Origin: Haliea sp.
GTDB lineage: Bacteria; Pseudomonadota; Gammaproteobacteria; Pseudomonadales; Halieaceae
NCBI GenBank assembly: GCA_030730585.1
Contig: JANQUV010000004.1
Location: 1 to 48,944 of the forward strand
Length of the DNA: 48,944 nucleotides
Reading direction: 5' to 3'
Both the position numbers and the translations under genes were made by a program. Shown here one piece after another: positions 6,822 through 15,621 of this stretch. How positions within the stretch are numbered: position 1 is the first letter of the stretch; the number at the start of each line of letters is the position of its first letter. Under the pieces are notes generated by a model that made no database searches, had not been told where the DNA came from, and worked only from the letters and a program-made list of their open reading frames with translations.

Positions 6822-8594
6822 CTAGGTCGTTTCACTGTCCGGGGGAGGCTCCCGAAACTGCAAACTAGCTAACCGCGCATACAGCGGCGAATCCTCTAGT
6901 AGCGTGTCGTGGGTGCCTGTTGCGACCAGTATTCCCTTATCCAGTACCGCGATGCGATCAGCATGGCGTATGGTTGACAAGCGATGTGCAATAACAATAG
7001 TGGTACGGTTGCGCATCAATTCCTGTAGCGCCAGCTGCACCTGATGTTCGCTTTCGCTGTCCAAAGCGCTGGTGGCTTCATCGAGCAATAGTACCCGTGG
7101 ATTGGCCAGTATGGCGCGCGCCAAAGCAATGCGCTGGCGCTGTCCACCCGAGAGTCGCACGCCCTGCTCCCCTAGTTCACTGTCGTAGCCGTGCGGCAGG
7201 CGTTGAATGAATTCGTGGGCGAAGGCTGCCTGCGCCGCGGCGGTGACCTCAGCTGCCGTCGCGTCGGGTTTGCCGTAGGCGATGTTGTAGCGCACGGTGC
7301 CGGTGAACAGGGCGGGTTGCTGGGGCACCAGGGCCATTTGTTGTCGCAGGTTGCTCAGGCTCAGCTCGCGCAGGTCAACCCCATCAAATAGCACGGCACC
7401 CGATTGGGGGTCGTAGAAGCGCAGCAGCAATTGGAACAGGGTTGATTTACCGCCGCCGGAGGGGCCGACCAGGGCCAGGCTCTTGCCCTCCGCGATATCC
7501 AGCGACAGGCCCTTGAGTGCGGGGTCTTCGGACCGGGCCGGATAGGCGAAGGTGACGTCACGCAATGTGAGGCATGCAGATGCAGGCGGCGTAGCGCTTG
7601 CACCGTCGACAATTTCGCTGTGCGTGCCGAGCAATTCCAACAGCCGTTCGGAAGCACCCGCTGCCCGCTGTAGTTCCCCCCACACCTCGGAGATAGTCGC
7701 GAAGCCGGAGCCTACCATCAGTGCATAAAAAACAAACGCGCCCAGCTCTCCGCCACTCATCTCGCCGCTGATCACCGACTGGCCGCCGCTCCAGAGCATG
7801 GCTCCCATGCCCCCAAACAGCAGAATCATCGCGACACAGACCAGCAGTGCCCGCTGCCGAATGCGCCGCCGGGCTATGTCAAACGCCCGTTCAACTTCAC
7901 TACCGAAAGCAGCGCTTTCGCGGCTCTCGCTGGTGTAACTCTGTACGGTACGAATATGCTGGATGATTTCTCCGGCGTAGCTACCCACGTTGGCGATGCT
8001 GTCCTGGCTCAGGTTGGACAGCCGCCGTACCCTGCGGCCGAAAACCAAAATGGGCAGCAGTACCAGCGGCACCCCCGCCGTAATGATCAGGCTCAGCTGA
8101 ATGTTGGTAATAAACATCAACACCAGCCCGCCGACCAGGGTGAGGCTGCTACGCAAGGCCATGCTCATCGACGAGCCAATAATGGTTTGCAGCAGCGTGG
8201 TGTCGGTGGTCAGCCGCGACATGATTTCACCGCTGCGGTTGAGTTCGAAGTAGCCGGGGTTCAAATGGATGATGTTGTCGAAAACGGCCTTGCGGATATC
8301 CGCGCTCACCCGTTCACCTAGCCAGGACACCATGTAAAAGCGTACAAAAGTGCCCACCGCCATGGCAGCGGCGATCACCATAATGACGCTGATGGCGCCG
8401 CTCAGGTCGGCACTGGTGCCGCCACTGAAACCTTCGTCGATCAGCACCTGAATGCCGCGCCCCAGAAACAGTGTTGCACCGGCAGTAAAAGCCAGTGCGC
8501 AGCCCGCGGCCCATAAGCGCGCTTTGTAGGGCAGCAAAAAACGCAGAATGGTGAGCAACGGCGACAGGCCGCGCGCGCGTTTTTCCGCCGTCAC
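6822..8594 (-). CDS. ABC exporter, fused permease/ATPase (MsbA-like subfamily B)
   Basis: A 590-residue half-transporter. The N-terminal half carries about six transmembrane helices, including WAAGCALAFTAGATLFLG and LTLVGGLVLMFITN. The C-terminal nucleotide-binding domain has Walker A GPSGGGKST (about residue 378), the Q-loop LVPQQPALF, signature LSGGQRQRIALARA (about 480), Walker B VLLLDEATSALD and the H-loop IVIAHRLST. Such proteins work as homodimers or heterodimers exporting lipids, peptides or drugs; the substrate is unknown. MsbA itself is usually next to lpxK, which is absent here. Its ATG overlaps the tatC stop by four bases (ATGA), placing it as the last gene of the ubiE-to-tatC operon. 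Confidence 0.88.
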   Translation of the reverse strand: MTAEKRARGLSPLLTILRFLLPYKARLWAAGCALAFTAGATLFLGRGIQVLIDEGFSGGTSADLSGAISVIMVIAAAMAVGTFVRFYMVSWLGERVSADIRKAVFDNIIHLNPGYFELNRSGEIMSRLTTDTTLLQTIIGSSMSMALRSSLTLVGGLVLMFITNIQLSLIITAGVPLVLLPILVFGRRVRRLSNLSQDSIANVGSYAGEIIQHIRTVQSYTSESRESAAFGSEVERAFDIARRRIRQRALLVCVAMILLFGGMGAMLWSGGQSVISGEMSGGELGAFVFYALMVGSGFATISEVWGELQRAAGASERLLELLGTHSEIVDGASATPPASACLTLRDVTFAYPARSEDPALKGLSLDIAEGKSLALVGPSGGGKSTLFQLLLRFYDPQSGAVLFDGVDLRELSLSNLRQQMALVPQQPALFTGTVRYNIAYGKPDATAAEVTAAAQAAFAHEFIQRLPHGYDSELGEQGVRLSGGQRQRIALARAILANPRVLLLDEATSALDSESEHQVQLALQELMRNRTTIVIAHRLSTIRHADRIAVLDKGILVATGTHDTLLEDSPLYARLASLQFREPPPDSETT

Positions 8595-9352
8595 TTCGGG
8601 TCCGCCGGATCTGCCGAGGCAGCCTTGCGCCGCATGATGATGCGCCCGAACACAATGCCAAGCTCAAACAGTAGCCACATGGGCACGGCCAGTAGAGCCT
8701 GAGAAATTACGTCCGGAGGTGTCAGCAGCATGCCGAACACAAAACAGCCGACGATGACGTAGGGCCTTTTACGCGTGAGGTCGTCCGGGGTGGTAATACC
8801 CGCCCAGATCATGATGACCACTGCGATGGGAATTTCAAAGGCGAGGCCGAAGGCAAAAAAGAGTTTCAAAACGAAGTTCAGGTAGCTGTTGATATCCGTC
8901 ATCATGGCGATATCTTCGGGGCCAACGCTGGTAAAGAAGCCGAAAACGAGGGGGAACACCACGTAATAGGCAAAAGCCGCACCGGCATAAAACAGCGCAA
9001 CGCTGGACGCGAGTAACGGTATCGCCAGGCGTTTCTCGTGCCGATACATGCCCGGTGCAATAAAGCTCCAGGCTTGGTAGAGCACATACGGTATGGCGAT
9101 GAAAACTGCCGCCACCAGAGTCAGCTTGAACGGGGTGAGGAAGGGTGATGCTACATCGGTGGCGATCATGGTGGCGCCAGCCGGCAGCAGGGCGCGCAGC
9201 GGTTCGGAGACGAAACTGTAGATTTCATTGGCAAACGGGAACAGGCCAATAAACACTATGAGCACTGCGAGCAGGGCGCGCAGCAGGCGGTCGCGAAGCT
9301 CGGTCAGGTGCGCGACCAAGGGCAGTGGCTGGTCTTCGGGCTCTTCACTCAT
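8591..9352 (-). CDS. tatC: Sec-independent protein translocase TatC
   Basis: A 253-residue inner-membrane protein with the six-helix TatC pattern. Diagnostic stretches are HLTELRDRLLRALLAV at the N-terminus, the periplasmic loop FLTPFKLTLVAAVFIAIPYVLYQAWSFIAPG, GFEIPI-like LAFEIPIAVVIMIWAG, and RPYVIVGCFVFGMLLTPPDVISQ. TatC recognises the twin-arginine signal peptide and forms the receptor complex with TatB. The start overlaps the tatB stop as ATGA and the stop overlaps the ABC exporter start likewise, so all three are coupled. Confidence 0.96.
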   Translation of the reverse strand: MSEEPEDQPLPLVAHLTELRDRLLRALLAVLIVFIGLFPFANEIYSFVSEPLRALLPAGATMIATDVASPFLTPFKLTLVAAVFIAIPYVLYQAWSFIAPGMYRHEKRLAIPLLASSVALFYAGAAFAYYVVFPLVFGFFTSVGPEDIAMMTDINSYLNFVLKLFFAFGLAFEIPIAVVIMIWAGITTPDDLTRKRPYVIVGCFVFGMLLTPPDVISQALLAVPMWLLFELGIVFGRIIMRRKAASADPADPK

Positions 9353-9723
9353 CGCACGGGTGGCTCGCCGCCGATACTTTCTGCAGCAATTGATTCCGGC
9401 TCCGCTTTTGGTAAAGGTCTTGGCTCTCGTTCCGGTTTTGGTCCCGGTTCTGTTGCTGTGGCCTTTTGCGCCGCAGTGGTGACCGAGTCGCTGACACGTT
9501 GGGCATCGTTGCGCAGGTCTCTGCCTGTTTTGCGCAACTCCTGCAACACCTCATCGTTGTGCAGTTCCTGCTCCACCTCGGTGCGTATCTGGTTAAAGCC
9601 CCGGCGAATTTGCTGTATCCACACGCTTACCGTGCGAATGGTTGCTGGCAAGCGCTCCGGCCCAATCACCAGCAGGCCCACCACGCCAATCAGCAGCAAC
9701 TCGGCAAAGCCAATATCAAACAT
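9349..9723 (-). CDS. tatB: Sec-independent protein translocase TatB
   Basis: A 124-residue protein with the TatB signature MFDIGFAELLLIGVVGLLVIGPERLP: a single N-terminal membrane helix, the GPERLP hinge and then an amphipathic helix (ATIRTVSVWIQQIRRGFNQIR). The C-terminal third is charged and proline-rich. TatB pairs with TatC as the signal-peptide receptor. The gene lies nine bases after tatA and overlaps tatC by four bases. Confidence 0.95.
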   Translation of the reverse strand: MFDIGFAELLLIGVVGLLVIGPERLPATIRTVSVWIQQIRRGFNQIRTEVEQELHNDEVLQELRKTGRDLRNDAQRVSDSVTTAAQKATATEPGPKPEREPRPLPKAEPESIAAESIGGEPPVR

Positions 9724-9732
9724 GGTTGTGCG

Positions 9733-9960
9733 TCACGGCTTGCTGTTGTCGCTCCGAGTGTCGCTGCTGGCATCGCCGGTGGAGTCCTTGGCCTCGGTGT
9801 CGTTTGTAACTTGGTCGTCATCAGCGATACTTTTACGAAACCCCTTCACTGCGCTACCCAGGTCTGTACCCAGCGTACGCAGGCGCTTGGTACCGAATAA
9901 CATAATGACGATGGCCAGAATGATTAACAATTGCCAAATACTGATGCCGCCGATGCCCAT
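9733..9960 (-). CDS. tatA: Sec-independent protein translocase TatA
   Basis: A 75-residue pore-forming Tat component. It has one N-terminal membrane helix ([18 protein letters not shown]), the FGTKRLR hinge that distinguishes TatA from TatB, an amphipathic helix [12 protein letters not shown], and a polar acidic tail. The ATG at 9960 has GGAGAAACTC in front. It follows hisE by 32 bases, in the same order as in Pseudomonas. Confidence 0.95.
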   Translation of the reverse strand: MGIGGISIWQLLIILAIVIMLFGTKRLRTLGTDLGSAVKGFRKSIADDDQVTNDTEAKDSTGDASSDTRSDNSKP

Positions 9961-9992
9961 GAGTTTCTCCGTCAGTAAAATTAAGTACGCGC

Positions 9993-10313
9993 CTAGACGC
10001 GTGCGGCTTTTTCGTCCAACCCGGACATACCGAAGCGTTCTCCCAGGCAGTCCAGTACCGCTGCCGAATCCAGCTCCAGGTGGGAGAGCATGACCAAGGT
10101 GTGAAACCAGAGGTCTGCCACTTCCCCAATCACTTCACTGCGGTCTCCGCTGGCATCCTTGGCTGCGAGAATGACCTCAGTGGCTTCTTCACCCACCTTC
10201 TCGAGAATCTTGTTCAGGCCCCGATGATGCAGACTGGCCACATAAGAACTGTCCGGGCTGGCACTACGACGCGCCGCCAATATCACATCAAGTTGTTGCA
10301 AAACATCGTTCAC
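9993..10313 (-). CDS. hisE: Phosphoribosyl-ATP pyrophosphatase HisE
   Basis: A 106-residue all-alpha pyrophosphohydrolase that converts phosphoribosyl-ATP to phosphoribosyl-AMP in histidine synthesis. The metal-binding helices show [20 protein letters not shown] and [14 protein letters not shown] (EExxE and ExxD patterns of the MazG-like fold). GTG 10313 was chosen over an open-frame start at 10370 because it overlaps the hisI stop as GTGA and gives the usual family length near 107. hisI and hisE are separate genes here, not fused as in E. coli. Confidence 0.93.
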   Translation of the reverse strand: MNDVLQQLDVILAARRSASPDSSYVASLHHRGLNKILEKVGEEATEVILAAKDASGDRSEVIGEVADLWFHTLVMLSHLELDSAAVLDCLGERFGMSGLDEKAARV

Positions 10314-10726
10314 GGCGTTTTTCCGTACATCGATTCGGGTGTTTTCAGCACGGCCTCGGTGACTTGCCAACCGGTTCCGTCCCAGCGTTGATAAAAGCAG
10401 TGGCGGCGGCCAGTGTGGCAGGCCACGCCGCCCAGTTGTTCAACTTTTAGCAGCACGGTGTCGCCATCGCAATCCAGGCGCAGCTCCTGTAGCAGCTGTA
10501 CGTTGCCCGAGCTTTCACCCTTGCTCCACAATGACTGCCGCGACCGTGACCAGTAAACGGCGCGCCCGCTCTCGGCGGTGTGCTGCAGCGCTTCGGCGTT
10601 CATCCAAGCCAGCATTAACACCTCACCGCTTGCAGCGTCTTGCGCAATGGCCGGCACTAGGCCCTGATCATTCCAGCGTACGGCCTGCAGCAGAGTTTCT
10701 GTATTCATAGGCGTTGTGGTTTCCAT
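10310..10726 (-). CDS. hisI: Phosphoribosyl-AMP cyclohydrolase HisI
   Basis: A 138-residue enzyme opening the adenine ring of phosphoribosyl-AMP in histidine synthesis. The conserved core [43 protein letters not shown] and [11 protein letters not shown] contains the Asp-x-Asp metal site and the zinc cysteines. ATG 10726 or ATG 10708 could start translation, and neither has a clear Shine-Dalgarno sequence. It is 35 bases after ubiB and overlaps hisE, so it is carried within the ubi-his-tat operon, away from other his genes. Confidence 0.94.
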   Translation of the reverse strand: METTTPMNTETLLQAVRWNDQGLVPAIAQDAASGEVLMLAWMNAEALQHTAESGRAVYWSRSRQSLWSKGESSGNVQLLQELRLDCDGDTVLLKVEQLGGVACHTGRRHCFYQRWDGTGWQVTEAVLKTPESMYGKTP

Positions 10727-10761
10727 AGCGAAGTATTATGGCACAGGGGGCCAGAGCCCGC

Positions 10762-12429
10762 CTATTCGCTGTTACAGGTGCCCCACCACAACAACAGGGC
10801 GGCGGCCCCTACCAGCAACCAACTCGCCGCCGGCGCCTGCGCCAGAAAGTCCCAGCCACCGGGAACGGCCAGTATGAGCCCCGTGCCGCCCAGTGCAGTA
10901 GCCAATAGCCTGCGGCGCCCTCTGCGTTGACGCTGCTCCCGCTGCAACGCGACCAGCCGGGCCTGTTGCTGCTGATGCGAGCCGCCAGGGTTGGGGGTGA
11001 GGTGCTTGCGTTGCAGGTTGTCCAATACTGCATCTGGCACCTGTGGCAGTTGCTCCAGCCAGGAGGGAATGTGCCGCTGCAGGCGTCGGAAGACAGACTG
11101 CGGTGAGTAGCGTTCCTGCACCCAGCGCTCAAGGAAGGGCTGCGCGGTATCCCATAGGTTGAGCTGCGGGTAGAGCTGGCGACCCAGGCCTTCAATATTC
11201 AGCAAGGTCTTTTGCAGAAGGACGAGTGCCGGCTGCACCTCCATGTCGAAACGGCGCGCGGTGCTGAACAGATAGATCAACAGCTGGCCAAAGGAAATAT
11301 CACTGATGGGGCGCTCGAACACCGGTTCACAAACGGCGCGCATGGCCGATTCGAAATCTGCGATACGCGTGCCCGGCGGCACCCAGCCACATTCCACATG
11401 CAGCTCGGCCACAGCCCGGTAGTCGCGCTGAAACACGGCGAGCAGGTTGCGCGCCAGATAGTATTGGTCGGCCTCGCTGAGGCTGCCGACAATGGCACAG
11501 TCCACGGCGATATAGCGTGGATTGGCCGGGTCTGTCGCATTGACGAAGATATTGCCAGGGTGCATATCGGCGTGGAAAAAGTTGTCCCGGAACACCTGGG
11601 TAAAGAAGATCTCAACGCCGCGCTCTGCCAGTAGCTTGAGGTCTGTGCCCAGCGAGGTCAGCGTCGCCATGTCGGTGACTGGAATGCCGCTGATGCGTTC
11701 GGCGACCATCACGTTGCTGCGGGTATAGTCCCAATGTACCTGGGGCACGTACACCAGGTCGCTGTCGGCAAAGTTACGCCGCAGCTGAGAGGCGTTGGCC
11801 GCCTCGCGGCGCAAATCCAGCTCGTCCAAGATGGTCAACTCATAGTCGGCAACCACCTCTAGTGGGCGCAACCGACGCCCATCCGGCAAATAACGTTGTA
11901 CCAAACGCGCCAGGGTATAAAGCAGTGCCAGGTCTTGGCGAATCACCGGCTCTATCTCGGGCCGCAGCACCTTTACCACCACTTCTTCGCCGCTGTGTAG
12001 CGTTGCGCCGTGCACCTGCGCCACGGAGGCCGAGGCAATAGGCAGTGGTTCAAAGCATGCAAACAAGGTCTCTACCGGCTTCCCCAGCGCGGCTTCGATA
12101 ATGTCAGCGGCCAGTTGTTCGTCAAAGGCCGGTACTTTGTCTTGCAGGCGCGCGAGTTCGTCGGCGATATCGGTGGGCAGCAGGTCACGGCGGGTAGAAA
12201 GGAGCTGTCCAAACTTGATAAACACCGGGCCCAGCTCTTCCAGGGCTCGGCGCAGGCGCTCTCCCCGGCTCATATTTTTGTGGCTGTTGCGCCAGGGTGA
12301 CAGGCGTAGCAGCAGCCTCGCACTGGATGGCAGCGTATCGGCGGCCACGAATTCTTGTAGGCGGTAGCGCCCGGCGACGCGCAATATTAGCAGCAGCCGC
12401 CGGCTGCGAGAAAACAGCCCGGCGCTCAT
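10762..12429 (-). CDS. ubiB: Ubiquinone biosynthesis kinase-like protein UbiB
   Basis: A 555-residue atypical kinase/ATPase of the UbiB/ADCK family. The family-defining KxGQ motif appears as [16 protein letters not shown] (about residues 70-85), followed by the ATP-site region [25 protein letters not shown] and the catalytic [11 protein letters not shown] loop with ADxxDxx-like [10 protein letters not shown]. Two C-terminal hydrophobic helices anchor it in the inner membrane. UbiB assists late ubiquinone ring modifications, probably by mobilising lipid precursors. Its ATG overlaps the ubiJ stop as ATGA. Confidence 0.95.
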   Translation of the reverse strand: MSAGLFSRSRRLLLILRVAGRYRLQEFVAADTLPSSARLLLRLSPWRNSHKNMSRGERLRRALEELGPVFIKFGQLLSTRRDLLPTDIADELARLQDKVPAFDEQLAADIIEAALGKPVETLFACFEPLPIASASVAQVHGATLHSGEEVVVKVLRPEIEPVIRQDLALLYTLARLVQRYLPDGRRLRPLEVVADYELTILDELDLRREAANASQLRRNFADSDLVYVPQVHWDYTRSNVMVAERISGIPVTDMATLTSLGTDLKLLAERGVEIFFTQVFRDNFFHADMHPGNIFVNATDPANPRYIAVDCAIVGSLSEADQYYLARNLLAVFQRDYRAVAELHVECGWVPPGTRIADFESAMRAVCEPVFERPISDISFGQLLIYLFSTARRFDMEVQPALVLLQKTLLNIEGLGRQLYPQLNLWDTAQPFLERWVQERYSPQSVFRRLQRHIPSWLEQLPQVPDAVLDNLQRKHLTPNPGGSHQQQQARLVALQREQRQRRGRRRLLATALGGTGLILAVPGGWDFLAQAPAASWLLVGAAALLLWWGTCNSE

Positions 12430-13067
12430 GTGTGGGAAGCCTGCATGCGTTTGCGCAGGCGGTCCAGGCGCGATTGCAGCCGGTCCACACGCTGCTGCAA
12501 TGATTGCAGGTCGGTGTAGAAGTCCTCCACCTCCAGCCGCGGCGGTGTCAGGCGTGCTTCTTCGTGGATGAATTCGTCGAGTTGACGCCGCAGGCTGCCG
12601 GACACCGCGTTGCCCGCGTTAAAACTGCTGCGCAGGAACTCCGCGAGCTGGTGCCCGGCAACGTCCCCCAGCACTGTCACCAGTGGTGCCTCCCAGTCCA
12701 GGTCTAACTGCCCAATAATGCGCTGTAGTTCAATCAGTGGCGCACTGTCACCCTGTAAGGCGACGTTGCCATTGATTAGGGCGGCCGCGGGGTCACTGGC
12801 GCCTGCCAGCTCGGCAAAGTCGGCGGCGGCGCCACGGACCCGCGTTGTGACGGGGCCGTCGTAGTAGCCGAGCAGCCGGGTTTTGTCTGCGGCGGGTTGC
12901 AGGTAAACATTGACCTTGGGGGCGGTGCACTCAATGGCAAAGGTGCTGCCTGCCAGGCGCCCCAGCTGTTGTTGCCCCGCCGGGTCAAGTGCCAGTGCGC
13001 TATTGAGTGCGGCCTCCAGCGCGGCGAGCGCCGCTGTGGTCAGTGTGGGGTCGAGGCCGGCGGCCAT
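12426..13067 (-). CDS. ubiJ: Ubiquinone biosynthesis accessory factor UbiJ (SCP2 domain)
   Basis: A 213-residue protein with an N-terminal sterol-carrier-protein-2-like lipid-binding domain (about residues 8-110, including [19 protein letters not shown] and [21 protein letters not shown]) and a C-terminal coiled coil ([22 protein letters not shown]). UbiJ binds the hydrophobic ubiquinone intermediates within the soluble Ubi complex. ATG 13067 lies one base after the ubiE stop and is preferred over an upstream in-frame codon inside ubiE. The order ubiE-ubiJ-ubiB is the conserved gammaproteobacterial one. Confidence 0.92.
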   Translation of the reverse strand: MAAGLDPTLTTAALAALEAALNSALALDPAGQQQLGRLAGSTFAIECTAPKVNVYLQPAADKTRLLGYYDGPVTTRVRGAAADFAELAGASDPAAALINGNVALQGDSAPLIELQRIIGQLDLDWEAPLVTVLGDVAGHQLAEFLRSSFNAGNAVSGSLRRQLDEFIHEEARLTPPRLEVEDFYTDLQSLQQRVDRLQSRLDRLRKRMQASHT

Positions 13068-13068
13068 G

Positions 13069-13818
13069 TCAGGCCTTGAAACCCCGGTGCAGGGCGACAA
13101 CGCCGCCGGTGAGGTTATGGTACTCGCAATTCACGAAGCCAGCATCTTCCAGCATGCCGAGCAGTGTTTCCTGATCGGGATGCATGCGAATCGACTCGGC
13201 CAGGTATTGGTAGCTGTCGCTGTCGCCTGCCACCAGTTTGCCCATGACCGGCAGTACCCGGAAAGAGTAACCGTCGTAAGCCTTGCCCAGCAGGGGGTTC
13301 ACTGGCTTGGAGAACTCCAGAACCAACAATCGGCCGCCGGGCTTCAGGACCCGCAGCATGGAGCGCAGCGCGAGATCTTTGTCTGTGACATTGCGCAGGC
13401 CAAAAGCAATGCTGACACAGTCGAAGCTGTCATCAGGGAAAGGCAGATACTGAGCATCGGCCTGCACGAACTCTACGTTGCCTTGAAAACCAGTGTCCAG
13501 CAGTTTGTCGCGGCCTACGTTCAACATCGACTCATTGATGTCCGCCAGCACGACGCGGCCGGTTGGGCCTACGATATTGGCGAACTTTGCCGCCAAGTCG
13601 CCGGTGCCGCCGGCAATATCGAGTACCGATTGGCCCGCCCGCACGGCGCTGAGCTCAATGGTGAAACGCTTCCAAATCCGGTGTATACCGCCGGACATCA
13701 GGTCGTTCATCAGGTCGTAGCGCGCCGCCACCGAATGAAAGACGTTGGCTACCAGCCCGGCTTTGGCTTCTTCATCCACTTCCCGATAACCGAAATGGGT
13801 GCTGCGTTTTTCGCTCAT
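13069..13818 (-). CDS. ubiE: Ubiquinone/menaquinone C-methyltransferase UbiE
   Basis: A 249-residue SAM-dependent methyltransferase acting on the quinone ring. It has the diagnostic opening THFGYREV....[20 protein letters not shown], the SAM motif [38 protein letters not shown] and the [15 protein letters not shown] block. ATG 13818 has GGAGGC five bases upstream, so a longer frame from 13839 was not used. It is the first gene of the ubiEJB-hisIE-tatABC-ABC operon. Confidence 0.96.
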   Translation of the reverse strand: MSEKRSTHFGYREVDEEAKAGLVANVFHSVAARYDLMNDLMSGGIHRIWKRFTIELSAVRAGQSVLDIAGGTGDLAAKFANIVGPTGRVVLADINESMLNVGRDKLLDTGFQGNVEFVQADAQYLPFPDDSFDCVSIAFGLRNVTDKDLALRSMLRVLKPGGRLLVLEFSKPVNPLLGKAYDGYSFRVLPVMGKLVAGDSDSYQYLAESIRMHPDQETLLGMLEDAGFVNCEYHNLTGGVVALHRGFKA

Positions 13819-13849
13819 GTGGCCTCCGCTAGCGCACAACAGGGCAGCT

Positions 13850-13879
13850 ATTGTAGCGCGATGTCGGGGCTCGGGTCAG
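13850..13879 (-). promoter_or_regulatory. Candidate sigma-70 promoter of the ubiE operon
   Basis: On the minus strand CTGACC (13879-13874), an 18-base spacer and TACAAT (13855-13850) lie 32 bases before the ubiE ATG. The -10 matches five of six consensus bases and the -35 is weak. The -35 lies inside a G-quadruplex motif. Confidence 0.45.
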
Positions 13880-13887
13880 GGTTGGGG
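13866..13887 (+). other. Canonical G-quadruplex motif between DUF971 gene and ubiE
   Basis: Four runs of at least three guanines (13866-13869, 13873-13875, 13879-13881, 13884-13887) are separated by loops of 3, 3 and 2 bases on the plus strand, which is the template strand for ubiE. It starts directly after the stop codon of the DUF971 gene and covers the -35 of the candidate ubiE promoter. The motif is seen directly; folding is inferred. Confidence 0.6.
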
Positions 13888-14280
13888 TCACGGTTGAAAC
13901 TGGATGACTTGTACCTGTGGGTCGCGGGCTGCACCGGCGGCGGACATTCGGTCGAGGTAATCTTGCCAGAGCGCCTCGCGACGGCAGCACAGGTCGTACA
14001 AAAAGTCCCAAGAGTAGAGTCCGGTATCGTGCCCGTCATCAAACACCAGTTGCAGGGCATAGTGGCCGACGGGCTTGATATCGGTGATGCCGACGTGGAG
14101 CTTGCCGGTTTGCAGCACCTCTTGGCCGGGGCCGTGGCCCTTCACCTCTGCAGAGGGGGAGTGCACTCGCAGGTATTCACAGGGCAAGCGGTAGCGTTCG
14201 TCCGCCCCATAGGCCAGCTCCAGCTCCCGTGATTTGCGGTGCAAATGGATGTCGGTGGGGCGCGGTGCTCGCTCGGTCAT
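13888..14280 (-). CDS. DUF971 domain protein (gamma-butyrobetaine hydroxylase-like N-terminal domain)
   Basis: A 130-residue stand-alone DUF971 protein. The conserved pattern includes PTDIHLHRKSRELELAYG, RLPCEYLRVHSPSAEV, VGHYALQLVFDDGHDTGLYSW and YLYDL-like FLYDLC. The domain also forms the N-terminus of gamma-butyrobetaine hydroxylases and is linked to iron-sulfur proteins in other contexts, but its stand-alone function is unclear. It starts nine bases after hslU with an AAGGTGAA ribosome site, so it belongs to the heat-shock hslVU transcript, as its homologue does by position in Pseudomonas. Confidence 0.88.
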   Translation of the reverse strand: MTERAPRPTDIHLHRKSRELELAYGADERYRLPCEYLRVHSPSAEVKGHGPGQEVLQTGKLHVGITDIKPVGHYALQLVFDDGHDTGLYSWDFLYDLCCRREALWQDYLDRMSAAGAARDPQVQVIQFQP

Positions 14281-14289
14281 GTGTTCACC

Positions 14290-15612
14290 TTACAATATGA
14301 AGCGGGAGAGATCTTCGTCTTCGCTGAGTGCCAGCAGCTGACTGTTAACGTAGTCGGCATCAATGGTCAGCACCTGCGTTTGCAGGCCCGCGTCCGCCGC
14401 GCCAAAGGAGGCCTGCTCCAACAGCCGCTCCATCACGGTATGCAGGCGACGGGCGCCAATGTTCTCCGTTTTCTCGTTCACTTTCCAGGCCGTCTCGGCA
14501 ATACGCTGCAGGCCGTCGGGAGTGAACTCTAGCTGCAGCCCTTCGGTGGCCAGCAGTGCCTGATACTGTTCCGTCAGCGAAGCATCTGGCTCGGTAAGAA
14601 TGCGCTCGAAGTCGCTTGCCGTCAGTGAATCCAGCTCTACACGGATGGGCAGCCGACCCTGCAGTTCGGGGATAAGATCCGAAGGCTTGGCCAAGTGGAA
14701 GGCGCCCGAGGCGATGAACAGGATGTGGTCGGTCTTGAGGGTGCCGTGTTTAGTGGTGACCGTGGAGCCTTCGATCAGCGGCAGCAGGTCACGCTGTACG
14801 CCTTCCCGGGAGACATCGGCACCCGCGGTTTCGCCACGTTTGGCCACCTTGTCGAGCTCATCGATAAACACAATGCCGTTTTGCTCGGCCTCGTGAATGG
14901 CGCGCTGTTTCAGGTCGTCTTCGTTAACCAGCTTGGCTGCTTCTTCATCGCGCAGAGCTTTCAGCGCGGCCTTCACTGGCATGCGTCGCGCTTTGCTCTG
15001 TTGGCGTGAAATATTGGAGAACATGCTCTGCAGCTGGTTGGTCATCTCCTCCATGCCCGGCGGTGCCATGATTTCCATGCCGGGGCCGCTGCTGGCGATG
15101 TTCACCTCCACTTCTTTGTCGTCGAGGTCGCCTTCGCGTAATTTTTTTCGCAGCATTTGCCGCGTGCCGCTGCTGCTGTCGGCCGTGTCGCCGCGTGCAG
15201 GCGGCAGCAATATATCGAGCAGCCGTTCTTCTGCGGCCTCTTCGGCGCGGAACTGCACCCGCTCCATTTCCTGCTCGCGATACAGTTTCACCGCTACATC
15301 AGCCAAATCGCGAATGATCGACTCGACGTCCCGGCCAACGTAGCCGACTTCAGTGAATTTGGTGGCCTCAACCTTAACGAAGGGGGCATTGGCCAGTTTT
15401 GCGAGCCGGCGGGCTATCTCGGTTTTGCCTACGCCAGTGGGGCCGATCATGAGGATATTTTTCGGGGTGATTTCTGCGCGCAGTGCTTCGGGCAGCTGCA
15501 TACGCCGCCAGCGATTGCGCAGCGCGATGGCCACGGCGCGCTTCGCGTCCTGCTGGCCGATAATGTGTTTGTCCAGCTCGTGGACAATCTCCCGGGGCGT
15601 CATGTTGGACAT
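14290..15612 (-). CDS. hslU: ATP-dependent protease ATPase subunit HslU
   Basis: A 440-residue AAA+ unfoldase that feeds substrates to the HslV peptidase. Visible are the N-terminal [33 protein letters not shown], Walker [16 protein letters not shown] (about residues 54-68), the pore-loop/[10 protein letters not shown] region, Walker [12 protein letters not shown] and the C-terminal sensor 2 and docking tail ending DEDLSRFIL, where the C-terminal residues plug HslV. It follows hslV by nine bases and precedes the DUF971 gene by nine. Confidence 0.97.
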   Translation of the reverse strand: MSNMTPREIVHELDKHIIGQQDAKRAVAIALRNRWRRMQLPEALRAEITPKNILMIGPTGVGKTEIARRLAKLANAPFVKVEATKFTEVGYVGRDVESIIRDLADVAVKLYREQEMERVQFRAEEAAEERLLDILLPPARGDTADSSSGTRQMLRKKLREGDLDDKEVEVNIASSGPGMEIMAPPGMEEMTNQLQSMFSNISRQQSKARRMPVKAALKALRDEEAAKLVNEDDLKQRAIHEAEQNGIVFIDELDKVAKRGETAGADVSREGVQRDLLPLIEGSTVTTKHGTLKTDHILFIASGAFHLAKPSDLIPELQGRLPIRVELDSLTASDFERILTEPDASLTEQYQALLATEGLQLEFTPDGLQRIAETAWKVNEKTENIGARRLHTVMERLLEQASFGAADAGLQTQVLTIDADYVNSQLLALSEDEDLSRFIL

Positions 15613-15621
15613 GCAAAAGGC

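Noticed and set aside
9400-9465. Degenerate hexamer pattern within tatB resembling the GGGTYR repeat near ubiE.
   Set aside because: The guanine runs are only two bases long and the stretch is explained by the proline/charged-residue-rich TatB tail, so a shared repeat family is not supported.
12910-14232. A 440-codon open frame on the plus strand opposite ubiJ, ubiE and the DUF971 gene.
   Set aside because: It is a shadow of three conserved genes; its translation has no family features and it crosses intergenic DNA and the G-quadruplex.
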